From: Oligoflexia bacterium
GTDB taxonomy: Bacteria > Bdellovibrionota > Bdellovibrionia > JABDDW01
Direction: 5' to 3'
NCBI GenBank assembly: GCA_016715815.1
Contig: JADJXN010000001.1
Span: forward strand, 313,501 to 377,500
DNA: 64,000 bases
Shown here: in pieces, positions 42,414 to 52,600 of the stretch
Layout of the letters: the number at the start of each line of letters is the position of its first letter
How positions within the stretch are numbered: position 1 is the stretch's first letter
Program-made: the position numbers and the translations under genes
Notes under the pieces: generated by a model
Told to the model about the DNA's origin: nothing
Seen by the model: only the letters and a program-made list of their open reading frames with translations
Database searches by the model: none

Positions 42414-44216
42414 ATGCAACATCTAGAAACTATTCGCAATTTTTCAATTATTGCGCACATTGATCACGGTAAAAGTACTTTAGCTGACGGGCTTATTGAA
42501 TTTACCGGCGCTTTAACTCAGCGAGAACGTAAAGATCAGTTTTTAGATAACATGGAGCTTGAGCGTGAGCGCGGAATCACCATTAAAGCTCAGACCGTGC
42601 GGCTTAATTACAAAGCAAAAGACGGAAATACCTATCAACTCAACTTAATAGATACCCCGGGGCATGTTGATTTTTCTTATGAGGTTTCACGCTCACTTGC
42701 TGCTTGTGAAGGTGCCGTTTTAGTGGTGGATGCATCTCAAGGTGTAGAAGCGCAAACTTTGGCCAATGTTTACATGGCCATTGATAATAATTTAGAAATT
42801 ATACCAGTGCTTAATAAAATTGATCTTCCTTCGGCAGATCCAGACGGAGTTCGCCAGCAAATTGAAGACACTATTGGAATAGATGCCTCAGAGGCCATTT
42901 TAGCAAGTGCTAAAGAAAAAGTAGGGATTGAGGAAATTTTAGAAGCTGTTGTTCAAAAGGTACCTCCACCAAAAGTTTTAAACCCCGACGTAGTAAGGGC
43001 CTTAATTTTTGATAGTTGGTTTGACCCTTATCAAGGCGTTGTTATTTTAGTACGCGTTGTTGATGGCCTAATTAAACCTGGGCAAAAAATAAGACTCATG
43101 AGTGTGGGAAAAGATTTTGAAGTGCAAAAAGTGGGAGCCTTTATGCCCTTTGCTCAAAATTTAGAAGAATTAAAATCCGGTGAAGTAGGTTTTGTTATAG
43201 CTAATATTAAAGACGTGCATGATACAAAAATTGGTGACACCGTCACAGACGCAAAAAACCCAGCCAAAGAAATGCTTAAAGGTTTTAAAAACGTAAAGCC
43301 CATGGTTTTTAGCGGAATCTTCCCGGTGGAGAGCACTGATTATGAAAATTTAAGAGAAGCTTTAGAAAAATTAGCATTAAATGATTCAAGTTTTACCTTT
43401 GAGCCAGAAACATCTTTAGCTCTTGGTTTTGGTTTTAGATGTGGCTTTTTGGGACTTTTACACATGGAAATTATCCAAGAACGCTTAGAAAGAGAATACA
43501 ACTTAAATCTTATTACCACAGCTCCGAGCGTTGTTTATAAAGTTACAAAAACAGATGGCCAGATTATGGAGCTTGAAAACCCGGCAGATCTTCCTGAGCC
43601 CACAAAAATTGCAAAATTTGAAGAGCCACTTATACAAGCAACCATACATACACCTTCAGAATTTATTGGTGGTTTATTAAAACTTTGTGAAGAAAAAAGG
43701 GGAGTGCAGAAAAAACTAGAATATACAACACCCACTAAGGCCATTATTATTTATGAGTTGCCACTAAACGAAGTGGTAATGGATTTTTATGACAAATTAA
43801 AAAGTATATCTAAAGGCTATGCCTCTTTAGATTATGAATTCACTGAGTTTAGAGAGTCTAAATTAGTCAAACTTGACATCATGCTTAATGGTGAGGCAGT
43901 AGATGCACTTTCCCTTATTGTGCATGACAGTAAAGCGTATTCACGAGGGCGTAAACTGTGTGAAAAACTTAAGGAACTACTCAGCCGTCAGCAGTTTCAA
44001 ATTGCTATTCAAGCCTCTATTGGCTCTAAAGTCATTGCCCGAGAAACCCTTGGAGCTTTAAGAAAAGACGTGACAGCAAAATGTTATGGTGGTGATATTA
44101 CTAGAAAGAGAAAGCTTTTAGAAAAGCAAAAAGAAGGTAAAAAGCGTATGAAACAAGTAGGAACTGTTGAGGTTCCACAAGAAGCTTTTTTAGCCATTTT
44201 AAAAGTGGAGGATTAA
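42414..44216 (+). CDS. lepA: Elongation factor 4
   Basis: 600 residues, the standard length. G1 AHIDHGKST, switch-1 RERGITIKAQTVRL, G3 DTPGHVDF and G4 NKID; the LepA-specific C-terminal domain ends ALRKDVTAKCYGGDITRKRKLLEKQKEGKKRMK. It is a ribosomal GTPase acting in translation initiation or elongation under stress. Its stop overlaps the lepB start by one base, the classic lepA-lepB pair. Confidence 0.98.
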   Translation: MQHLETIRNFSIIAHIDHGKSTLADGLIEFTGALTQRERKDQFLDNMELERERGITIKAQTVRLNYKAKDGNTYQLNLIDTPGHVDFSYEVSRSLAACEGAVLVVDASQGVEAQTLANVYMAIDNNLEIIPVLNKIDLPSADPDGVRQQIEDTIGIDASEAILASAKEKVGIEEILEAVVQKVPPPKVLNPDVVRALIFDSWFDPYQGVVILVRVVDGLIKPGQKIRLMSVGKDFEVQKVGAFMPFAQNLEELKSGEVGFVIANIKDVHDTKIGDTVTDAKNPAKEMLKGFKNVKPMVFSGIFPVESTDYENLREALEKLALNDSSFTFEPETSLALGFGFRCGFLGLLHMEIIQERLEREYNLNLITTAPSVVYKVTKTDGQIMELENPADLPEPTKIAKFEEPLIQATIHTPSEFIGGLLKLCEEKRGVQKKLEYTTPTKAIIIYELPLNEVVMDFYDKLKSISKGYASLDYEFTEFRESKLVKLDIMLNGEAVDALSLIVHDSKAYSRGRKLCEKLKELLSRQQFQIAIQASIGSKVIARETLGALRKDVTAKCYGGDITRKRKLLEKQKEGKKRMKQVGTVEVPQEAFLAILKVED

Positions 44217-44992
44217 TGGATTTTCTAAAAAAAATATTTAAATCCAAGCCTAAGGTAAAAAAAGCAGATAAGCGTGGCACTTGGAACGACGGCATTGGCT
44301 CTCTTTTTTTAGCAGCTCTTTTAGCGCTCACAATTCGTTGGTTGCTCATAGAAGCCTACGTCATTCCCTCAGGCAGTATGCTTCCAACTTTATTGATTCA
44401 TGACCATATTTTTGTAAATAAACTTGTTTATGGAGTTAGATTTCCATTTACAGAAAGATGGATGGTTAAATTTAAAAACCCCGAGCGAGGGGATGTCATT
44501 GTCTTTAAATATCCGGAGGACCCAAGTACATTTTTTATTAAAAGAGTAGTTGGAGTACCTGGAGATAAAATTTCTTGGGATGGAAATCAGCTTGTTGTTA
44601 ATGGTGAGAAAATAAAAACAGAAACTCACCCTGAAGGTGAGAAGCTTTTAAATTTAATTAAAGAAGAAGAGCTAAGAGGGGGAAAAGAATCATTTCAAGT
44701 CTACCAAGAGCAGCTCAACCCATCATATTCTCACCCTATGATGGTTCAAAAAGACTCAATTCATGCTCAAGTTGAAAACCAAGAAATTCCAGAAGACTCA
44801 TTATTTGTTATGGGGGATAATAGAGATTTCTCAAATGATAGTCGCTACTGGGGTTATGTTCCTATGCAAAATCTTGTGGGGAGAGCTATGTTTGTGTGGC
44901 TTTCTTGTGATGAAACTTTCCCAGGGGTTATGAGTTTTTTGTGTAACCCATTAACCACTAGGGTTCAAAGATTCTTTCATAACGTAAAATGA
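44216..44992 (+). CDS. lepB: Signal peptidase I (first of two)
   Basis: 258 residues. One membrane anchor (IGSLFLAALLALTIRWLLIEA), catalytic Ser in VIPSGSMLPTL and catalytic Lys in FFIKRVVGVPGD, then box E MGDNRDFSNDSRYWGYVP. It cleaves signal peptides of exported proteins. The N-terminal region before the helix is basic (FKSKPKVKKADKRG). It overlaps the second signal peptidase gene by 4 bases. Confidence 0.96.
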   Translation: MDFLKKIFKSKPKVKKADKRGTWNDGIGSLFLAALLALTIRWLLIEAYVIPSGSMLPTLLIHDHIFVNKLVYGVRFPFTERWMVKFKNPERGDVIVFKYPEDPSTFFIKRVVGVPGDKISWDGNQLVVNGEKIKTETHPEGEKLLNLIKEEELRGGKESFQVYQEQLNPSYSHPMMVQKDSIHAQVENQEIPEDSLFVMGDNRDFSNDSRYWGYVPMQNLVGRAMFVWLSCDETFPGVMSFLCNPLTTRVQRFFHNVK

Positions 44993-45678
44993 AAAAGCGC
45001 CAAGAAAAAAGCCTCTTATATGAGTACACTGAGAGTGCTCTAGTTGCGGTTTTAATTGCTCTTTTAGTTCGCAGTTTTGTCATGGCGGCCTACAAAATTC
45101 CAACAAGCTCAATGGTTCCAACTTTAAGAATAGGGGATCTTATTTTTAGCTATAAAATTCCCTTTGGCCTAAGGCTTCCTTTTACAAATTTTAAAATAAT
45201 TAAGCCAACTCTCCCACAAAGAGGAGATGTGATTATTTTTAAATCTCCTGAGGATTCTAAAATCTCATTAATTAAAAGAGTAGTGGGAGTACCTGGGGAT
45301 CGAATTGAAATTAAAAATAGAATGCTTTTAATTAATAAAAAGCCATCAAAGTATACCCCAGTTCATGCCCAAGACTTAGGCGTTGGTAAACTTCATGACT
45401 ACTACCAGGTATTTATTGAGGAATTTGAGGGCCACAAGCACCATGTCATGTTTAGACGGGGGCAAGATAAGGAAACAACAAAGCCCATTGTCATTCCTGA
45501 AGGTAAGCTTTATGTGTTAGGGGATAATAGGGATTCATCTGAAGATAGCCGCTACTGGGGTTTAATTTCACTTGAATCTGTTGAGGCTAGAGCTTTTATG
45601 ATTTGGCTTTCAATAGATTGGGATAATAGAAAATTGAGATGGGAAAGAGTGCTTCAGCTCATTGACAAAGGCCTGTAA
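44989..45678 (+). CDS. lepB: Signal peptidase I (second of two)
   Basis: 229 residues. Anchor SALVAVLIALLVRSFVMAA, Ser in KIPTSSMVPTL, Lys in SLIKRVVGVPGDRI and box E LGDNRDSSEDSRYWGLI; all catalytic elements are intact, so this is a functional paralogue, not a relic. It lies in tandem with the first copy, which is shared ancestry or division of labour between classes of exported protein. Confidence 0.95.
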   Translation: MKKRQEKSLLYEYTESALVAVLIALLVRSFVMAAYKIPTSSMVPTLRIGDLIFSYKIPFGLRLPFTNFKIIKPTLPQRGDVIIFKSPEDSKISLIKRVVGVPGDRIEIKNRMLLINKKPSKYTPVHAQDLGVGKLHDYYQVFIEEFEGHKHHVMFRRGQDKETTKPIVIPEGKLYVLGDNRDSSEDSRYWGLISLESVEARAFMIWLSIDWDNRKLRWERVLQLIDKGL

Positions 45679-45698
45679 TTTTAATAACTTTGGACATA

Positions 45699-46622
45699 AT
45701 GGCTTTGTCAGCACGCTCAATACTTGACGTTTCAGATCTAAACAGCGACGAGGTATTTTTTCTCCTAAAAGAAACCAAAAAATTAAAAGAGCAAGCAAAA
45801 CCACATGGGGTAGATTTTTCTCAAAATTTATCCAAAAGTGTTGCTTTGATGTTCTTTGAACCTTCAACAAGAACCCGAACCAGCTTTGAAATGGCAGCAT
45901 TTAGATTGGGCCTAAGAGTACTTAATTTTAGTGTTAATGAGAGCAGTGTTAAGAAGGGTGAAACCGTTTTTGATACAGCAAAAAATATTGAAGCATTAAA
46001 GCCTGATGCTATGGTGGTGCGTCATGGTGGAAGCGGAATTCCTTATAAAATAAGTCAGCTGATAAAAATTCCTGTTATCAATGCTGGTGACGGTTTTCAT
46101 GCGCATCCAACACAAGCCTTACTTGATGCTTACACAATTTGGGAAAGATTTAATGACTTTAAGAATCTTGAGATACTTATCATTGGAGACATTGCCCACT
46201 CCAGAGTTGCTAGAAGTAATATTAAGTGTTTAAAAATGCTGGGTGCTAAAATTACAATTTGTGCGCCACCAACTCTGATACCGCCTTTTGCTCAAGCCTG
46301 GGGAGTAAAAATAAGTCACAACCTTGATGAGGTGATAGCCCAAGCCAATGTAGTCATGAGTTTAAGAATGCAACTTGAAAGGCAAAGCTCATATCAAGTG
46401 CCTTCATTAAAAGAATACTCTTCACTTTTTGGAATTACTTTTGAAAGATTAAAAGCCATCAGAAAGGATGCTATTATCTTACACCCTGGTCCAGTTAATA
46501 GGGGGGTGGAGTTTATTTCTGCCGTGTTTCGTGATGAGCGTTCAAAAGTGATGGAGCAAGTTTCTAATGGTGCACTAATGAGATCTGTGCTTTTGTCTGA
46601 AGTTATGGGGGTTCCAAGGTGA
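45699..46622 (+). CDS. pyrB: Aspartate carbamoyltransferase catalytic subunit
   Basis: 307 residues from the ATG at 45699; an in-frame TTG nine bases upstream is possible, and neither has a strong ribosome-binding site. Carbamoyl-phosphate loop FFEPSTRTRTSFE, then VVRHGGSG, INAGDGFHAHPTQALLDAY, IIGDIAHSRVARSN and LHPGPVNRGVEF. First committed step of pyrimidine synthesis. No pyrI is adjacent. It overlaps the dihydroorotase-like gene by 4 bases, as in organisms where ATCase binds an inactive DHOase. Confidence 0.97.
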   Translation: MALSARSILDVSDLNSDEVFFLLKETKKLKEQAKPHGVDFSQNLSKSVALMFFEPSTRTRTSFEMAAFRLGLRVLNFSVNESSVKKGETVFDTAKNIEALKPDAMVVRHGGSGIPYKISQLIKIPVINAGDGFHAHPTQALLDAYTIWERFNDFKNLEILIIGDIAHSRVARSNIKCLKMLGAKITICAPPTLIPPFAQAWGVKISHNLDEVIAQANVVMSLRMQLERQSSYQVPSLKEYSSLFGITFERLKAIRKDAIILHPGPVNRGVEFISAVFRDERSKVMEQVSNGALMRSVLLSEVMGVPR

Positions 46623-47914
46623 AAACAAAAACATTTAAAAATGCCCATCTCTTTGATCCCAGCTTAAACCTTAACACTCAAGGTAGTGTGGTTGTAGAGG
46701 GGGATTTAATTATTGATGTCATTAAAGGAAAAAATGCAGACTCTGGCGAGGTGATAGATCTACACGGCGCACTTTTAACTCCAGGTTTTATTGATATAAG
46801 CTGCCAGCTTGGTGAGCCAGGTTTTGAACAAAAAGAAAGTATTCAATCGGGAAGTCATGCAGCAGCAGCTGGCGGTTTTACTACGGTTTGTATGAGTCCT
46901 CAAACAAACCCCGTGAATGATTCAGGTTTTGTTACTCAATACATTCAGGAAAAAATAAATACCACAGCTGTAATTAAAGTGCATCCCATTGGAGCTATAA
47001 GTGAGAAATTAAATGGACAAAATATGGCGGCCATTGACTCTATGATAAAAGCAGGCTGCGTGGCATTGAGTGATGGAAATAAGACAGTCATGAATGCTTA
47101 CCTTTTAAGAAAAACTTTAGAGTATTTAAAAACATATGATGTTCCAGTGGTAGAGCATTGTGAAGATGTTAATCTTGTAGGCCTTGGGGTTATGAATGAG
47201 GGCGAAGTTAGTTCTCAAATTGGTTTACGTGGAATTCCAAATGCAGCAGAAGATGTCATAGTTTCAAGAGATATTAGCTTATGTGCTCATACAAATTCCA
47301 AGTTGCATCTTAATAATCTTTCATCCCATGGAGCCATTGAAGTTTTAGCTCATGCTAAAGCGCGTGGCTTGCCAGTAACAGCAAGTGTAACTGCACAGCA
47401 CCTTTTACTTACTGAGGAAAACCTAAAATTTTACGACACAGCTTTTAAACTTTCTCCTCCATTAAGAGCAGAAAAAGATCGCACACATTTAGTTAGTGCC
47501 CTTCAATCAGGAGTGATTGACTGCTTAACTTCAGGGCATACACCTCATAGTGAAGAAGATAAAGATATTGAATTTGAATTAGCATTAAGTGGGGCTAGCT
47601 CATTAGAAACTACATTTTCATCAACCTATTCAATAGTTGAAAAAAGAGAGCTTAGCCTTGAAAGACTTGTTGAGAGTCTTACTCTTTCCCCTGCTAAAAT
47701 ATTTAAATTTAGTGATCGTGGGCAGCTTAAAAAATCTATGAAGGCAGATTTAACAGCCATAAACTTAAATCTTGCTTGGCAGGTTGATACAAATAAGTTT
47801 TTTTCTAAATCAAAATACAGTCCATTTAATGGAGCAAAGTTTAATGCCAAGGTGGTGGCCACATTTGTAAATGGGGTTAAAGTTTTTGATGTTGAAAAGG
47901 GAATTTTAGAATGA
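46619..47914 (+). CDS. Inactive dihydroorotase homologue (PyrC'/PyrX type)
   Basis: 431 residues from a GTG overlapping the pyrB stop. The fold and length fit class-I dihydroorotase, but the zinc motif that normally reads DxHVHLREPG is FIDISCQLGEPG here, so both metal His are lost. The catalytic Asp in the usual ATDHAPH is replaced (LTSGHTPH). The usual HICHVS is LHLNNLSS. Only EHCED keeps a His. It is therefore expected to be a non-catalytic partner that structures the PyrB complex, with true PyrC encoded elsewhere. Sequence is otherwise well kept, so this is not a decaying gene. Confidence 0.88.
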   Translation: MKTKTFKNAHLFDPSLNLNTQGSVVVEGDLIIDVIKGKNADSGEVIDLHGALLTPGFIDISCQLGEPGFEQKESIQSGSHAAAAGGFTTVCMSPQTNPVNDSGFVTQYIQEKINTTAVIKVHPIGAISEKLNGQNMAAIDSMIKAGCVALSDGNKTVMNAYLLRKTLEYLKTYDVPVVEHCEDVNLVGLGVMNEGEVSSQIGLRGIPNAAEDVIVSRDISLCAHTNSKLHLNNLSSHGAIEVLAHAKARGLPVTASVTAQHLLLTEENLKFYDTAFKLSPPLRAEKDRTHLVSALQSGVIDCLTSGHTPHSEEDKDIEFELALSGASSLETTFSSTYSIVEKRELSLERLVESLTLSPAKIFKFSDRGQLKKSMKADLTAINLNLAWQVDTNKFFSKSKYSPFNGAKFNAKVVATFVNGVKVFDVEKGILE

Positions 47915-48984
47915 AAGGTTTTTTAGTACTTCAAGATAAAACTGTTTTTGAAGGAAAATTCCATGGCCAATCAAACTGGCCAGCAGTTGGGGAAGTTGTT
48001 TTTAATACCTCTATGGTGGGCTACCAAGAAATTCTAACTGACCCAAGTTATTATCAGCAAATTATAGTTATGACGGCCCCTGAGCAAGGCAACTACGGGG
48101 TTGCTAATACGGAACGCGAATCTGATCAAATTTGGGCCCAAGGTTTTATTTGCTTACAGCTTAACCAAACTCAGGATCAATCAAGGGGGCAGCTTTCAGA
48201 AGAACTAGCAGAATATAAAATTCCAGCACTCTCTGAAATAGATACTCGCTTGCTTACATTACACATAAGAGAACAAGGCACTCCTTGGGGAGCTATTGTT
48301 GTTGCAAGAAATTCTGAAGAGGCTATTGAAAAGTCACTCCCTCTTATTGAAGAAAAAAAGAAAAAAGTAGCTAAAGATTGGGTTTATGAAACCTCCACTA
48401 AAGAAACTATATTTTTAAAGGGCCAGGGCCCAAAAGGGCGAGTGGCTATTTATGATTTTGGCGCAAAAGGTAGTATTACAGAGCAACTAGTAAGTCGTTT
48501 TAGTGAAGTGGCTATTTTTAATTCAAGAGCATCATCTAAAACCATATTAGATTGGGCTCCACAAGGAATTGTACTTAGTAATGGACCGGGAAACCCTACG
48601 GATGTAGTGGGTGCTGTAGAGCAAGTAAAGAAAATTTTAGGTCAAATTCCTATATTTGGAATTTGTATGGGGCATCAAATTTTAGCCCTAGCTCTTGGTG
48701 GGAAAACGTATAAATTAAAATTTGGCCATAGGGGCTCAAACCATCCTGTTAAAAATCTTGAAACAGGCGAGATTTATATGACCTCACAAAATCATGGTTA
48801 TGCTGTTAGTGAAGACTTGCCTTTAGGGGTTAAAAAGAGTCAAATTAATCTCTACGATAATACCATTGAAGGTATTGAGGCTCAAAAACTCCAAGCTTGG
48901 AGTGTGCAGTACCACCCAGAAGCAGGACCTGGGCCCCATGATTCAAGGGTACTTTTTGACTATTTTGCAAAGAAGATTTTATGA
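47911..48984 (+). CDS. carA: Carbamoyl-phosphate synthase small subunit
   Basis: 357 residues. The N-terminal CarA domain is followed by a class-I glutaminase with nucleophile Cys in GICMGHQIL and His-Glu in VQYHPEAGPGPHDS. It supplies ammonia from glutamine to CarB. It overlaps the upstream pseudo-dihydroorotase (4 bases) and the downstream unknown gene (4 bases), in a pyrB-pyrC'-carA-orf-carB operon that makes carbamoyl phosphate next to its consumer. Confidence 0.97.
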   Translation: MKGFLVLQDKTVFEGKFHGQSNWPAVGEVVFNTSMVGYQEILTDPSYYQQIIVMTAPEQGNYGVANTERESDQIWAQGFICLQLNQTQDQSRGQLSEELAEYKIPALSEIDTRLLTLHIREQGTPWGAIVVARNSEEAIEKSLPLIEEKKKKVAKDWVYETSTKETIFLKGQGPKGRVAIYDFGAKGSITEQLVSRFSEVAIFNSRASSKTILDWAPQGIVLSNGPGNPTDVVGAVEQVKKILGQIPIFGICMGHQILALALGGKTYKLKFGHRGSNHPVKNLETGEIYMTSQNHGYAVSEDLPLGVKKSQINLYDNTIEGIEAQKLQAWSVQYHPEAGPGPHDSRVLFDYFAKKIL

Positions 48985-49628
48985 TAGAAAATGAAAAAAT
49001 ATTAGAACAACTCATACAACTCTACACCAGTGATGACTACCAACAAGAAGCTTTGGACGCAAAACGGGAGTTTTTTGAACGAGCTGGAATTATTGATGAA
49101 GAAAATGTCAGTTTTGAAACGCGTATGTCTCAATTTTTAGATTGGTATATGTTTTCCCGTGAGCTATCTGATGTGCACATGCCGCCGGTGAACCATTTTT
49201 ATCATAAAAATCTTGATCGTATACCTGTTGATTCAAGAGAGGCCTATGAGAATTTAACAAAAACACACCACAGCCTGTTTGAATTTATTAAATTAAAAGA
49301 TAATGACGTTGTGGTTAGAGATTTATTTACAAAAAAGAAAATGATTATAGAAAACTCTAACCTCACAGCTGGGTTTAATGAAGACGAAATTTTTGAAGCC
49401 CGCCTCATTCCTGATGGCAAATCTTGGACATTTAGCCGTGGTTTTTGTTTTCACCCAGTGGAAGCAAGAAAATTTATTGAAAGGGAAGTGAAACAAGTAC
49501 GCCACTTGGACCAAAACCATAAAGAAGCAATCATGCTGAAGCTTTTAAAAATGCGTTACAAGTTTGAGCAATATAAACACATCAAATTAGAGTTTATTTA
49601 TTCAAATGATGGAAGATTAAGAATTTGA
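48981..49628 (+). CDS. Unknown protein encoded between carA and carB
   Basis: 215 residues, with no signal peptide, membrane helix or recognised domain. It is soluble, with mixed helix and strand; distinctive features are MSQFLDWYMFSRELSD near residue 50 and WTFSRGFCFHPVEARKFIEREV near 150. It overlaps carA by 4 bases and carB by 4 bases, so all three should be made together. Its place suggests either a CPSase-associated regulator or a historical passenger. I do not recognise the family. Confidence 0.7.
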   Translation: MIENEKILEQLIQLYTSDDYQQEALDAKREFFERAGIIDEENVSFETRMSQFLDWYMFSRELSDVHMPPVNHFYHKNLDRIPVDSREAYENLTKTHHSLFEFIKLKDNDVVVRDLFTKKKMIIENSNLTAGFNEDEIFEARLIPDGKSWTFSRGFCFHPVEARKFIEREVKQVRHLDQNHKEAIMLKLLKMRYKFEQYKHIKLEFIYSNDGRLRI

Positions 49629-52600
49629 GTAAAAGAGAAGACATTAAAAAAATCATGCTATTAGGCAGTGGCCCTATTGTTATTGGTCAAGCCTGTGAGT
49701 TTGATTATTCTGGAACCCAAGCTTGTAAAGCCTTAAGATCTGAAGGTTATGAAGTTATTTTAGTTAATTCAAATCCTGCCACCATCATGACGGATCCTGA
49801 AACCGCAGATAAAGTTTATATTGAGCCACTTGAGGTTAGTTATTTAGAAAAAATAATTGAAAAAGAAAAGCCTGATGCCATTATTCCCACCCTTGGTGGT
49901 CAGACAGCTTTAAATTGTGCTATTTCTTTACATGAAGCAGGGGTTCTTCAAAAATATAATGTTGAGCTTTTAGGGGCTAACGTAGAGTCTATTAAAAAAG
50001 CAGAAGATAGAGAAATTTTTAAAAATCTAATGGCGCAAATTGGAGCCAAAGTTCCAAAAAGTATTACTGTTAAAACCTTAGAGCAAGGCAAACTTGCAGC
50101 AGAAGAAATAGGCTTTCCAATAATTTTACGTCCCAGTTTTACCTTGGGTGGCTCTGGTGGTGGAATAGCTTATAGCCTTGAGGAGTATTTAAATATTTTA
50201 GAACATGGCCTAAGTGAATCACCTACTTCAGAGGTATTGGTAGAGCAAAGTGTGTTGGGTTGGAAAGAGTTTGAGCTTGAAGTGATGCGTGATAAACGCG
50301 GTACTTTTGTTGTTATTTGCTCCATAGAAAACTTTGATCCAATGGGTGTTCACACCGGCGATAGTATCACTATAGCCCCTATTATGACTTTAACTGATAA
50401 AGCCTACCAAGAAATGCGAGATGAGGCGCGAAAAGTTATTGAGGTTATTGGTGTTGAAACGGGTGGAGCAAATATTCAATTTGCAGTAAACCCTCAAAAT
50501 GGAGAGCGCATTGTTATTGAAATGAACCCACGTGTTTCAAGAAGCTCCGCCCTTGCTAGTAAAGCCACAGGTTTTCCAATTGCAAAAATTGCTGCAAAAT
50601 TAGCGGTTGGCTATGAGCTGGATGAAATTTTAAATGATATTACAAAAACAACACCAAGTTGTTTTGAGCCAAGCCTTGACTACGTTGTAACAAAAATCCC
50701 CAGGTTTAATTTTGAAAAATTCCCAGGGGTTAAAGATCATCTTACAACACAGATGAAAAGTATTGGCGAGGTCATGGGAATTGGCCGCACGTTTAAAGAA
50801 AGCTTTATGAAGGCCATGAGCTCCTTAGAAAAAGGTACCGGTGGTCTTGATAGTGTTACTTACTCTGAAGCAAAGCTGAGCTCTGCTAATAGCCAAAGAA
50901 TTTATCATATAGCTCAAGCTCTTCGTGAAGGGGTGAGTGTAGAAAAAATTCATGAGTTAACCCAAATTACTCCTTGGTTTTTAGAACAGCTAAAAGAAAT
51001 AATTGAAGCTGAGAAATCTGTTAATTCAAACTCTGTTTTAAATTATGACCATCTTTATAAATATAAAAAATTAGGCTTAACAGATTCAAGGCTATCCGTT
51101 TTATCTGGTATATCTACTGAGCAAATAAGAAATTTTAGAAAAAATAATAAAATTCAGCCGGGCTTTTGGGTGGTGGATACATGTAGTGGAGAATTTGCAT
51201 CTGAGACTCCTTATTATTATTCAAGCTATCATAAAAAGCCCAATGACCAATTTAAACTCAAAGACCCAGTTGTTATTTTGGGAAGTGGCCCTAACAGAAT
51301 TGGACAGGCCATAGAATTTGATTATGGTTGTGTGAGAGCCATTAAGGGTTTAAAGGAAAATAATGTGAATGCTATTATGATTAATAGCAACCCGGAAACA
51401 GTTTCAACAGATTATGACACAAGCGATGCTTTATTTTTTGAGCCTTTAACAGAAGAACATGTTTTAGAGGTTTTAAATTATGTTAACCCTAAAGGAGTTT
51501 GCGTTCAATTTGGCGGACAAACCCCTATTCAGCTAGCTCCTACAATTATTAATGAAGGGTATAAAATTTTAGGCTCAAGCCTTCAGACAATTGAACTTGC
51601 CGAAGATAGAGAACTTTTTGCAAAGCTTTGCACCAAACTTGGTTTAAAAATACCACAGCATCAAACGGTCTTAAACGTAACTGAAGCCCTTAGGGCTGCA
51701 GAAAAAATTGGTTACCCCATTATTTGTAGACCTAGTTTTGTTTTAGGTGGCAGAAAAATGGAAATTGTTGGCTCAACTGAGGAGCTTCAAGATTATTTTA
51801 GAAGAAACCCAGATGTAGTAAGCGCAACATCTCCTCTTTTTATAGATCATTTTTTAGAAAATGCTTTAGAGGTAGATGTAGACCTAATTTCAGATGGGGA
51901 GACGGTATTTATTGGCGGAATTATTGAGCATATTGAGGGTGCCGGAGTTCATAGTGGGGATAGTATGGGAGTTTTACCTCCGCAGAGAATAGCCGCTGTA
52001 AAAATAGATGAAATAGAAAAATTATCGCGGCAGCTTTGTTTAAGCTTAAAAATTATAGGACATTTAAACCTGCAACTAGCCATTAAAGATGGAGATGTTT
52101 ATGTACTTGAGGCAAACCCTCGGTCATCTCGTTCAGTGCCTTTTATTGCAAAGGCCACGGGCATTCCGCTGGTGAAGTTAGCTGTTAGATGCATACTTGG
52201 TCAAAAGTTGCATGTGACCCATTCATGGCGACAGACAAAATCTATTTCAGTTAAGGGTGTGGTGTTCCCATTTAAAAAATTTAGAGAAGCAGATATTTTA
52301 CTGGGCCCTGAAATGCGATCCACTGGTGAGTCAATGGGGCGCTCAACACAAGATGGTATAAACCCTCCAGAATACGTAGAGGCATTAGAGAAAGCCTTTG
52401 TAAGCTCAGGTTACAAAATTCCACAAACAGGGAAAGTGTTTTTTTCTATAAAAGATAAAGACAAAGATGAAAGCCTTGAGCTTGCAAAAGTACTTGAAGC
52501 TGAAGGTTATGAAATTATTGCTACAAAAGGAACTGCTGAGTATTTTGATTCTAATGGCTTAAAAGTAAAAAGCGTTAAAAAGGTACGTGAAGGCTCTCCT

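Noticed and set aside
45600..45900. 96-codon antisense frame over the lepB-pyrB junction
   Set aside because: It lies opposite two well-supported genes and has no recognisable protein features.
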